From an uncultured Cellvibrio sp. (GTDB lineage: Bacteria; Pseudomonadota; Gammaproteobacteria; Pseudomonadales; Cellvibrionaceae): a stretch of DNA of 20,248 bases. This document shows, piece by piece, positions 1 through 7,365 of the stretch (within the stretch, counting starts at the first letter, position 1; each line of letters opens with the position of its first letter). The DNA is taken from positions 1 to 20,248 of the forward strand of contig CAMLRI010000003.1 in assembly GCA_946482385.1 (NCBI GenBank), read 5' to 3'. Below the pieces are notes generated by a model. The model was not told where the DNA came from. It ran no database searches and was given only the letters and a program-made list of their open reading frames with translations. The position numbers and the translations under genes were made by a program.

Positions 1-2682
1 CTGTTGCCGCCGGCGCAGACGCCGCCGGATATCTGCCTTAACCAGTTCCTGGCCGATGCCGCAGCCCAGGCGGGCGATAGCCCGGCCGCGGTCAGTGGCC
101 GCGACAGCATCAGCTACCGGCAATTGGCCCAGGCGAGCGATGCCCTGGCGGCCCAGCTGATCGCCAATGGCGTTAGCCGGGGCGACAGGGTCGCGGTGGT
201 GACCCGGCGCCATACCGGGCTGCTGACGGCGGTGTTTGCGGTGTTGAAAGCCGGGGCGGCCTATATCCCCATCGACCCCTCCCTGCCCCAGGCGCGGCGC
301 GACTTTTACCTGGCCAACAGCCGCGCCCGGCTGGTGCTGGCGGAAAGCCGCTACCGCGACCAGCTGCAGGCGATTGCCACCCCGGTGCTGCTGATCGACC
401 CGCCCGCTGGCTCAGCGCTCGACCTCAAGCAGAGCGCCCCCGGGCAAAACCCTGGGCAGCTGCCAGCCCAGGCGGCCAGCGACCTGGCCTACCTGATTTA
501 CACCTCTGGCTCTACCGGCCAGCCCAAGGGCGTGATGATCGACCACCGCGGTGCGGTCAACACCATTGTGGATATTAACCAGCGCTACCGCCTGGGCCGC
601 CATGACAAGCTGTTCGGGGTGTCATCCTTTGGCTTTGATTTGTCGGTCTACGATATTTTTGGTGCCGCCGCCGCCGGTGCCTGCCTGGTCTACCCGGAGC
701 CGGAGCAGGCGCTAAACCCCGCCCACTGGCTGGATGTGATGCAGCAGCAGGGCATCACTGTGTGGAACTCGGCCCCGCCCCTGGCCAGCCTGCTGGTGGA
801 GGCGGCGGAGTTCCGCCAGCAGACCTTACCGGCCCTGCGCCTGGTGTTGTTGAGCGGCGATTGGATTCCCCTGGATCTGCCGGATCGCCTGCGCGCCATA
901 GCGCCCAACGCCCAGGTGGTGAGCCTGGGCGGCGCCACCGAGGCCTCCATCTGGTCGATCATTTACGACATTGGCGAGGTCAAGCCGGAGTGGCCCAGCA
1001 TCCCCTATGGCTACCCCATGGTGAACCAACCCTGGTACATCCTGGATTCCTGGGGCCGGCCCACGCCGGAATGGGTTGCCGGCGACCTTTATATCGGCGG
1101 CATCGGCCTGGCCCTGGGTTACTGGGATGACGCGGCCAAAACCGCCGCCAGCTTTGTTACCCACCCGGTCACCGGCGAGCGCATCTACCGCACCGGCGAC
1201 CTGGGGCGCTACCTGCCCGGCGCGGTGATTGAATTCCTGGGGCGCAGCGACACCCAGGTGAAAATCCAGGGGCATCGCATTGAGCTGGGGGAAATTGAAA
1301 CCCAGCTGTGCGCCCAGCCAGGGGTTAGCAAGGCAGTGGTGACAGTGCAGCGCAATGCCCAGGGCGGCCAGCCGCAGTTGGCGGCCTATGTGGTGCCCCA
1401 GGCAGATGCCCCGCTGGAGGAGGCCAGCCTCAAAGCCGCCCTGGCCGCCGGCCTGCCGGACTATATGGTGCCCCGCCTGTTTATGTTCCTGCCCCAGATT
1501 CCCCTGAGCGCCAACGGAAAAATCGACCGCAAAGCCCTGCCGCCCATTCAGGAGGCAGCGGCTGCCACACGGGCGAGCGCCAGCCGCGCGCCCCAGGGGC
1601 CGGTAGAGGAGGCCCTGGCCGGCATCTGGTGCCAGGTGCTTAAGGTGGAGTCGCTGAGTGCCACCGACAACTTCTTCGACCTGGGCGGCCAGTCTTTCGA
1701 GGCGGTGAGGATCATGGGTTTGATCCGCGAAGTGTTTGGCTTGGCGCTGTCCATCGGCGATATCTGGCAGCACCCGCAACTGGAAAGCCTGGCCCAAGTG
1801 ATTGCCAACCGGGATACAGGCAAGCCCTTCGACACCCTGGTCAGCATCAGCAACCAGGGGCAGGGGCAGCCCTGTTTCATGGTGCATCCCGCCGGCGGCA
1901 ACGTGCTCTGCTACAGCGAACTGGGGCAGCGCTTAAGCCGGCCACTGCTGGCGTTCCAGGCGCCGGGGGTGGATGGCCAACAGCTGCCGCCAGAATCCAT
2001 CGCCGAGTTTGCCTCCGCCTATGTCGAGCGCATCAACCAGGTGCAACCCAGCGGCAGCCTGCTGCTGGGCGGTTGGTCATCGGGCGGTTTGATCGCCTAC
2101 GAAATGGCCTCCCAGCTGCTGGCCCAGGGCCGCACCATAGAGGGCCTGGTGATCCTCGACAGCCCGCCCCCGAGCGTCCACACCCCGGTGAACGAGCAAC
2201 AGCTGTTCGACTGGTTCCTGGGCGACCTCAACCTGGACCCAGCCACCCTGGCACAGCTGCGCCAGCAGGTGGCACCTCTGGCGGACACAGACGCGCGCCT
2301 GCGCCTGGCCCAGGCCAGCCTCGCCGCCACTGGCCACCCCCTGGGCGGCGACCTGGAGCAACTGGCCACCATCTACCGGGTGTTTAGCAACATAGTCCAC
2401 GCCAGCCGGCGCTATCAGGCCATGCCCCTGCCCATCCCGCTGCTGCACCTGCGCGCCACCCAGGGGGTGGTGCCCGAGTTTGCGCCCCATCCCCATGGCG
2501 CCTCGGCGGATTGGGGTTGGTCGCACACCTGCACCGGTGCCGTTACCGGCCTGGAGGTCGACGCCAGCCACTACAGCATCTTGCTGGAGCCGGCCCTGGG
2601 CGTTGTGGTTGAGCATATTGAACGCTGGTTGGCGGCCCTTGAGCCCAGCCGGCTTTCCCTTGAAACAGAATCAATGGTGTAA
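1..2682 (+). CDS. Nonribosomal peptide synthetase, cysteine module A-PCP-TE (5' end outside window)
   Basis: The reading frame is open to the left edge and the visible protein begins in a linker just before an adenylation domain, so an upstream condensation or heterocyclization domain probably lies outside. Residues are counted from the TTG at position 4. The A domain (about 10-515) has YTSGSTGQPKG at 166-176, FDLSVYDIFG at 211-220, GGATEASIW at 309-317, YRTGDL at 395-400 and the NGK lysine K506. Pocket residues D212, L213, Y216, N255, L282, S284, L308, I316, W317, K506 spell the known cysteine code. The carrier domain has LGGQS with phosphopantetheine Ser564. The C-terminal type I thioesterase (about 615-880) has GWSSG with Ser692, Asp719 and His856 as the likely triad. 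It activates Cys as aminoacyl-AMP, tethers it, and could hydrolyse or cyclise the finished chain. TAA is followed after 3 nt by the next gene's ATG. No oxidase insertion is visible in the A domain. Confidence 0.96.
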   Translation: MLPPAQTPPDICLNQFLADAAAQAGDSPAAVSGRDSISYRQLAQASDALAAQLIANGVSRGDRVAVVTRRHTGLLTAVFAVLKAGAAYIPIDPSLPQARRDFYLANSRARLVLAESRYRDQLQAIATPVLLIDPPAGSALDLKQSAPGQNPGQLPAQAASDLAYLIYTSGSTGQPKGVMIDHRGAVNTIVDINQRYRLGRHDKLFGVSSFGFDLSVYDIFGAAAAGACLVYPEPEQALNPAHWLDVMQQQGITVWNSAPPLASLLVEAAEFRQQTLPALRLVLLSGDWIPLDLPDRLRAIAPNAQVVSLGGATEASIWSIIYDIGEVKPEWPSIPYGYPMVNQPWYILDSWGRPTPEWVAGDLYIGGIGLALGYWDDAAKTAASFVTHPVTGERIYRTGDLGRYLPGAVIEFLGRSDTQVKIQGHRIELGEIETQLCAQPGVSKAVVTVQRNAQGGQPQLAAYVVPQADAPLEEASLKAALAAGLPDYMVPRLFMFLPQIPLSANGKIDRKALPPIQEAAAATRASASRAPQGPVEEALAGIWCQVLKVESLSATDNFFDLGGQSFEAVRIMGLIREVFGLALSIGDIWQHPQLESLAQVIANRDTGKPFDTLVSISNQGQGQPCFMVHPAGGNVLCYSELGQRLSRPLLAFQAPGVDGQQLPPESIAEFASAYVERINQVQPSGSLLLGGWSSGGLIAYEMASQLLAQGRTIEGLVILDSPPPSVHTPVNEQQLFDWFLGDLNLDPATLAQLRQQVAPLADTDARLRLAQASLAATGHPLGGDLEQLATIYRVFSNIVHASRRYQAMPLPIPLLHLRATQGVVPEFAPHPHGASADWGWSHTCTGAVTGLEVDASHYSILLEPALGVVVEHIERWLAALEPSRLSLETESMV

Positions 2683-2685
2683 ACA

Positions 2686-5600
2686 ATGGAAGATCTATTA
2701 ATCAGAGCCGCCAATCTCGGCGTCAAATTCAAGTTGGAAGGGGATGAATTGCGCGTGACTGCCCCGCGCGGCGCCCTGACCCCCGAACTGCAGCAGGATA
2801 TCCGCCAGCACAAACAGGCGCTGCTGGCCCTGTTGCGCCACAAGGAAGCCGCCGAGGACAGCCTGCCCCAGCTGCCCGATTCATCCCCCGATGACCCGCA
2901 GCGCTGGGCGCCTTTTCCCCTGACCGACCTCCAGCACGCCTACTGGGTGGGGCGCGACAGCAGCATGGTAATGGGCAGCGTGGCCACCCACCTCTATGTG
3001 GAGTTGGATTGCCAGCAGCTGGATCTGGCCAGGCTCAACCGCGCCCTGTGCCAGATGATTGAGCGCCACCCGATGCTGCGCGCCGTGGTCGACCGCGAGG
3101 GTATGCAGCGCATACTGCCCGAGGTGCCCGCCTACCATATCGCCCTGGATGACCAATCCGGCGCCGCCCCGGCCGCCGCCGAAGCCGCCGTGCTGGCCAC
3201 CCGCGAGGCCCTGTCGCACCAGGTGCTGGCCGCCGACCAGTGGCCGCTGTTTGATATACGCGCCACCCGCTTGTCCGGTGGCAGCACCCGCCTGCATGTC
3301 AGCCTGGATCTGTTGATTCTGGACGCCTGGAGCATCTTCCTGTTCTTTAGCGAGTGGCACAGTTTCTACCAGGACCCCAACTATGCGCCGGCGCCCCTGC
3401 GCCTGCATTTTCGCGACTACGCCCTGGCCGAGCAGGCCTGGAAAAACTCCCGCAGCTATGCCAATTCCTACGCTTACTGGATGCGCCGGCTGGAAGACCT
3501 GCCCGCCGCCCCCGAGCTGCCCCTGCGCCCGCTCCTGGATGGCCGCAACAAACCCCGCTTTAGCCGGCGCGAGGCGCGCATCCCCAAGGCCAGCTGGCAA
3601 TTGTTGAAACAGCGCGCCCGGGAGCGGGGCATCACCCCCTCCAGCCTGCTGTTGGCCGCCTATTCCGAGGTGTTGGCGCGCTGGAGCCGCAGCCCCCATT
3701 TCAGCGTCAATGTCACCATCGCCAACCGCATGCCCTTCCACCCGGAGGTGAACCAGCTGATCGGCGATTTCACCACCCCTATGCTGCAGGAAATCGACCG
3801 GCGCGATGCCAGCCTCAGCTTTGGTGAATTTGCCGCGCGCCTGCAGCGCCAGTTCGCCCAGGACATGCAGCATCTGCAGGTCAGCGGCGTCATAGTGCTG
3901 CGGGAGTGGGCCAAGCGCCGCGGGGTATCGGCGCAGGCGGCCATGCCGGTGGTATTCAGCAGCGGCCTTATCTGGAGCGGCGACCAGGAGCCGGGCGACC
4001 TGGAGCAATTCGGCAAAAAGGTCGCCAGCGTCAGCCAAACCTCCCAGGTGTGGCTGGATCACCACGTCATGGAACTGCAGGGCGACCTCTGCTTTGTGTG
4101 GGATGCGGTCGATGCCGTGTTCGAGCCGGGAGTGCTGGATGCCATGTTCGACGCCTATTGCCAGCTGGTGCGGCAACTGGCCGAGGGCGAGCAGGCCTGG
4201 GACAACAAAGACCCGGTGTCCCTGCCAGCCCCCATGCTGGAGCAGCGTATCGCCGACCACTGCACCCAGGTGGCCTGGCAGCCGCGCCACCTGCACGCCG
4301 GCTTTATCAAGCAGGCCCTGCACCACCCCGAGGCCACCGCCCTGGTCTGCACCAGCGGCAGCATCAGCTACGGGCAGCTGCTGGGCCATGCCGCCGCCAT
4401 TGCGGATTACCTGTTGGCCCAGGGCCTGGCAGCGGCAGAGCCTGTCGCTGTGGTGATGCACAAGGGCTGGGAGCAGATAGCTGCGGTTATGGGCATTTTG
4501 CTGGCGGGGGGCGCCTATATGCCCATAGACGCCAGCCTGCCGCCCAAGCGCCAGGAGGATTTGCTGGCGATTGGCGCGGTTCGCCTGCTGCTCTGCCAGC
4601 CCCAGGGGCTTAATCCCGCGGTGGACACGGCGCCCTACCAATGCCTGGCAATTACCCCCCAGTTGCAGGAGCCCTTTAGTGCGCGCCATCAGGCCTCGCT
4701 CCAACTGCCCCTGGAGCAGCTGGCCTATGTGATCTTTACCTCCGGCACCACCGGGGTGCCCAAGGGGGTGATGATCAGCCACCGCGCCGCCATGAACACC
4801 ATTGAGCAGGTGAACCGCCTGCTGGGCTTAACCGCGCAAGACCGGGTACTGGCGGTATCGTCCCTGAGTTTCGACCTGTCGGTGTACGACATCTTTGGCC
4901 TGCTGGAAGTGGGCGGCGCCCTGGTGATCCCCGATGCCAGCAAAGGCCAGGATGCCGTGCATTGGCAGCAGTTGATCCAGGCCCATGGGGTCAGCCTGTG
5001 GAACTCGGCGCCCCAGCTGATGGGCATGCTGATGGATGCCCTGACGGGGCCGCAGCAATTGCCCCTGCGTGCGGTGTTGATGAGCGGCGACTTTATTGCC
5101 CTCGACCTGCCCGAGCGCATTGTCCGCGCCACCCGCCAGGCGCAGGTGATTAGCCTGGGCGGGGCGACCGAGGCGTCCATCTGGTCCAATTACTTCCCTG
5201 TGGCGGCCGTTGCCCCCCACTGGAAGAGCATCCCCTACGGCAAGGCCCTGCCCAACCAGACCATGCAGGTGTTCGACCAGGCCTTCCGCCCCTGCCCGGA
5301 TTACGCCAAAGGCAAGATCTACATCGGCGGCGAAGGCCTGGCCATCGCCTACTGGCAAGACCCGGAAAAAACCCGCGCGCGCTTTGTCACCCACCCGGTG
5401 AGCGGCGAGCGCCTGTACGACACCGGCGACCTGGGCTACTACCTGCCCGATGGCAATATCGTGATCATCGGCCGGGACGATGCCCAGGTAAAAGTCCGGG
5501 GCCACCGCATTGAACTGGGCGAAATCGAAGCGGCCCTGCGCGATTACCCGGAGGTACGCCAAGCGGTAGTGCTGGCCACCGCGCCCGCCACCGGCCAGCG

Positions 5601-7359
5601 CCAGCTGGTGGCCTACCTGGAGCCGGAGCGCGGCGCCAGCCTGGATACGGCGCTGATCCGCGCGCACCTGGCCCAGCGCCTGCCGGATTACATGATCCCC
5701 CGCCACATGGTCAGCCTGGCGCGCCTGCCGGTCACCGCCAACGGCAAGTTGGATCACCGCGCCCTGCCGGACCCGGCTGAGCTGGTGGAGAGCCAGGCGG
5801 GCGAGCGCGTGCTGCCGCGCACCCCGGGGGAGCAGCAGATACTGGCCATTTGGGGCAGGGTCATCACCGGTGTGGAGCTGGGGGTGACGGATAACTTCTT
5901 TGAGCTGGGTGGCGATTCGGTAATGGCTACCAGCCTGGTGCGGGAGCTCAACGAGCAGTTGCCGGGCTTCAACCTGGAAATGCACGAGCTCTTCGAAAAC
6001 CTCACCATCGAGGCCCTGGCGGTGTTGTACGAAGCGCGCAGCCAGGGCGGGGCGACTGCCGCGGCCCAGGCTTCCGCAGGCGACGAGGCAGCTATGTGTG
6101 CCGACCTCGAAGCCCTTAAGGCGGAGTTTGCCGGGCTCGCCTTCGACTTGCCCCTGGCCCCCAGCCAGGCCGCAGTGCTGCTTACTGGGGCAACCGGTTG
6201 GATTGGCTCCCACCTGTTGCTGGAGCTGCTGCAACACAGCCAGGCGCCCATCTACTGTTTGGTGCGCGCCCACTCCCTGGCCGAGGCCAGGGCGCGCCTG
6301 CTGCAAAGCCCCGCCCTGGCCGGCGTGGCGCTGACCAGCAGCCAGGAGGCCAGGCTCCAGCCCCTGTGCGGCGACCTCAGCCTGAGCCAGTTCGGCCTGG
6401 CGGATGCCCAGTGGCAAACCCTGGCCAGCCAGGTGGGGCAGATTTACCACCTGGGGGCCGATGTCAACCTGGTGGCGGACTACGCCAGCCACCGCAGCGC
6501 CAACCTGCTGCCCCTGTCGACCCTGGCGCGCCTGGCCACCCAGTGCCAGCGCAAGCAAATCAACATACTGACCCCCATGACCGCCTGCCGGCGCCAGGAG
6601 GGCGATAGGGTTGTGTTCCATCACCAGGAGGCGCGCCTGGATCAGCCCCAGGGGTTGCTGACGGCCTATGCCCAATCCAAATGGGCGCTGGAGCAGGCGG
6701 TATTTGCCCTGGGCGACCTGGGCTTGCCGGTAAAAATCTACCGCAGTTCCCATGCCCTGCCCCACAGCAAAACCGGGCAGGCCAAACCCCGCGACACCTA
6801 CGGCAGCGTGCTGAAACTCGCCTGGGTGACGGGCCTGGTGCCCGATTGGGACGACTCGGCGGTGCAGGGCTTGCCCGTCGACCTGCTGGCACAGTGGCTG
6901 CGCGACATCAGCCTGCGCGACAACCACCCGGGGCCCATCCACCTGGAAAACCCCCAGCCGACCAGCATTCCCGAGTTTGTGGCGGCCTGTTCGCTGCAAA
7001 CGCCCAGCCGGGTGAGCCTGGGCGATTGGCAGCAGCAGGCCCAGGCCCAGGCCGACCGCCTGGCGCCGGACGAGGCGCTGGTAATCAAACTCCTGTTTGC
7101 CAACCGCGCCGCCGGCACGGCTATCCACCATATGTTTGCCCGCCACCCGGTCGATACCCGCTACTGGCAGCAGTTGGCGGGCGCGGGCGCACTGCCATCG
7201 GCTACCCCGGCCGCTTACTGGGCGCAGGTTGCGGCTGCCTGGGGCCAGGCTGGCGCGGTTCAGGGCGATGCGGTTCAGGGGAAATCGAGTCATGGAGAAT
7301 TGACCCGTGGAGAGCCAGCCCATGGAGAGCTGAGCCATGGAGAGCTAACCCATGGATAG
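2686..7359 (+). CDS. Nonribosomal peptide synthetase TubC-dock/Cy/A(Cys)/PCP/thioester reductase
   Basis: This is a 1557-residue protein. Residues 3-55 match the TubC N-terminal docking fold, which receives an upstream synthetase. The heterocyclization domain (about 75-510) has the Cy-type opening FPLTDLQHAYWVGR (77-90) and the DxxxxDxxS signature D208/D213/S216 in place of HHxxxDG, so it should condense and cyclodehydrate Cys to thiazoline. The A domain (about 530-1030) has FTSGTTGVPKG at 684-694 and pocket residues D730, L731, Y734, N773, L798, S800, L824, I832, W833, K1021: the cysteine code again. The carrier serine is S1078. The C-terminal NAD(P)H-dependent reductase domain (about 1160-1505) has GATGWIG (1168-1174) and YAQSK (Y1328, K1332), predicting reductive release as aldehyde or alcohol. 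The usual Ser/Thr motif reads LTPMT (1295-1299), which is atypical. The tail 1523-1557 is encoded by 15-bp repeats. Only a weak Shine-Dalgarno precedes the ATG, so translation may be coupled to the upstream gene. Confidence 0.96.
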   Translation: MEDLLIRAANLGVKFKLEGDELRVTAPRGALTPELQQDIRQHKQALLALLRHKEAAEDSLPQLPDSSPDDPQRWAPFPLTDLQHAYWVGRDSSMVMGSVATHLYVELDCQQLDLARLNRALCQMIERHPMLRAVVDREGMQRILPEVPAYHIALDDQSGAAPAAAEAAVLATREALSHQVLAADQWPLFDIRATRLSGGSTRLHVSLDLLILDAWSIFLFFSEWHSFYQDPNYAPAPLRLHFRDYALAEQAWKNSRSYANSYAYWMRRLEDLPAAPELPLRPLLDGRNKPRFSRREARIPKASWQLLKQRARERGITPSSLLLAAYSEVLARWSRSPHFSVNVTIANRMPFHPEVNQLIGDFTTPMLQEIDRRDASLSFGEFAARLQRQFAQDMQHLQVSGVIVLREWAKRRGVSAQAAMPVVFSSGLIWSGDQEPGDLEQFGKKVASVSQTSQVWLDHHVMELQGDLCFVWDAVDAVFEPGVLDAMFDAYCQLVRQLAEGEQAWDNKDPVSLPAPMLEQRIADHCTQVAWQPRHLHAGFIKQALHHPEATALVCTSGSISYGQLLGHAAAIADYLLAQGLAAAEPVAVVMHKGWEQIAAVMGILLAGGAYMPIDASLPPKRQEDLLAIGAVRLLLCQPQGLNPAVDTAPYQCLAITPQLQEPFSARHQASLQLPLEQLAYVIFTSGTTGVPKGVMISHRAAMNTIEQVNRLLGLTAQDRVLAVSSLSFDLSVYDIFGLLEVGGALVIPDASKGQDAVHWQQLIQAHGVSLWNSAPQLMGMLMDALTGPQQLPLRAVLMSGDFIALDLPERIVRATRQAQVISLGGATEASIWSNYFPVAAVAPHWKSIPYGKALPNQTMQVFDQAFRPCPDYAKGKIYIGGEGLAIAYWQDPEKTRARFVTHPVSGERLYDTGDLGYYLPDGNIVIIGRDDAQVKVRGHRIELGEIEAALRDYPEVRQAVVLATAPATGQRQLVAYLEPERGASLDTALIRAHLAQRLPDYMIPRHMVSLARLPVTANGKLDHRALPDPAELVESQAGERVLPRTPGEQQILAIWGRVITGVELGVTDNFFELGGDSVMATSLVRELNEQLPGFNLEMHELFENLTIEALAVLYEARSQGGATAAAQASAGDEAAMCADLEALKAEFAGLAFDLPLAPSQAAVLLTGATGWIGSHLLLELLQHSQAPIYCLVRAHSLAEARARLLQSPALAGVALTSSQEARLQPLCGDLSLSQFGLADAQWQTLASQVGQIYHLGADVNLVADYASHRSANLLPLSTLARLATQCQRKQINILTPMTACRRQEGDRVVFHHQEARLDQPQGLLTAYAQSKWALEQAVFALGDLGLPVKIYRSSHALPHSKTGQAKPRDTYGSVLKLAWVTGLVPDWDDSAVQGLPVDLLAQWLRDISLRDNHPGPIHLENPQPTSIPEFVAACSLQTPSRVSLGDWQQQAQAQADRLAPDEALVIKLLFANRAAGTAIHHMFARHPVDTRYWQQLAGAGALPSATPAAYWAQVAAAWGQAGAVQGDAVQGKSSHGELTRGEPAHGELSHGELTHG
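7255..7284 (+). repeat. Two-copy 15-bp direct repeat in the NRPS C-terminal tail
   Basis: Units 7255-7269 and 7270-7284 both begin GCGGTTCAGGG and differ only in their last bases. In the NRPS frame they give two copies of AVQG followed by one or two variable residues. They lie just upstream of a second, different 15-bp repeat array, and both lie in the unstructured tail after the reductase domain. Confidence 0.85.
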
Positions 7360-7365
7360 TGCAGC
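7291..7365 (+). repeat. Five-copy 15-bp tandem repeat spanning the NRPS/GMC gene junction
   Basis: Units start at 7291, 7306, 7321, 7336 and 7351. The first four share the core (C)RTGGAGA and end in a C-rich triplet; the fifth is CATGGATAGTGCAGC and carries the start codon of the downstream flavoprotein gene. In the NRPS frame the units encode HGEL(T/S)-type pentapeptides. In the downstream gene's frame, units 1, 3 and 4 each read ATG GAG AAY/AGC stop (TGA 7301, TGA 7331, TAA 7346), and unit 2 gives GTG at 7307 running into unit 3. Each unit therefore carries a Shine-Dalgarno-like GGAGA serving the start codon of the next unit. Confidence 0.9.
7339..7344 (+). promoter_or_regulatory. Ribosome binding site for the first GMC gene, inside repeat unit 4
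   Basis: GGAGAG lies 7 nt before the ATG at 7352. The same hexamer or a close variant precedes the starts at 7307, 7322 and 7337 at identical spacing, so several near-equal initiation signals sit in a row. The last one opens the true gene and overlaps the NRPS stop codon (TAG 7357-7359) by 8 nt. Confidence 0.65.

Noticed and set aside
1240..5760. Oxidase domain inserted in an A domain (thiazole formation in cis)
   Set aside because: Distances between the A8 and A10 motifs are normal in both modules, leaving no room for an FMN oxidase insertion.
826..7338. Long antisense open frames (826-1887, 2881-4782, 4828-7338 on the - strand)
   Set aside because: They mirror well-supported NRPS domains in GC-rich DNA, have low-complexity G/Q/A/H composition and match no family.
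1..7359. Pyochelin-, yersiniabactin- or thioquinolobactin-type siderophore cluster
   Set aside because: No salicylate-activating, methyltransferase, reductase-in-trans, TonB receptor or iron-regulation gene is visible; only the cysteine modules are shared.
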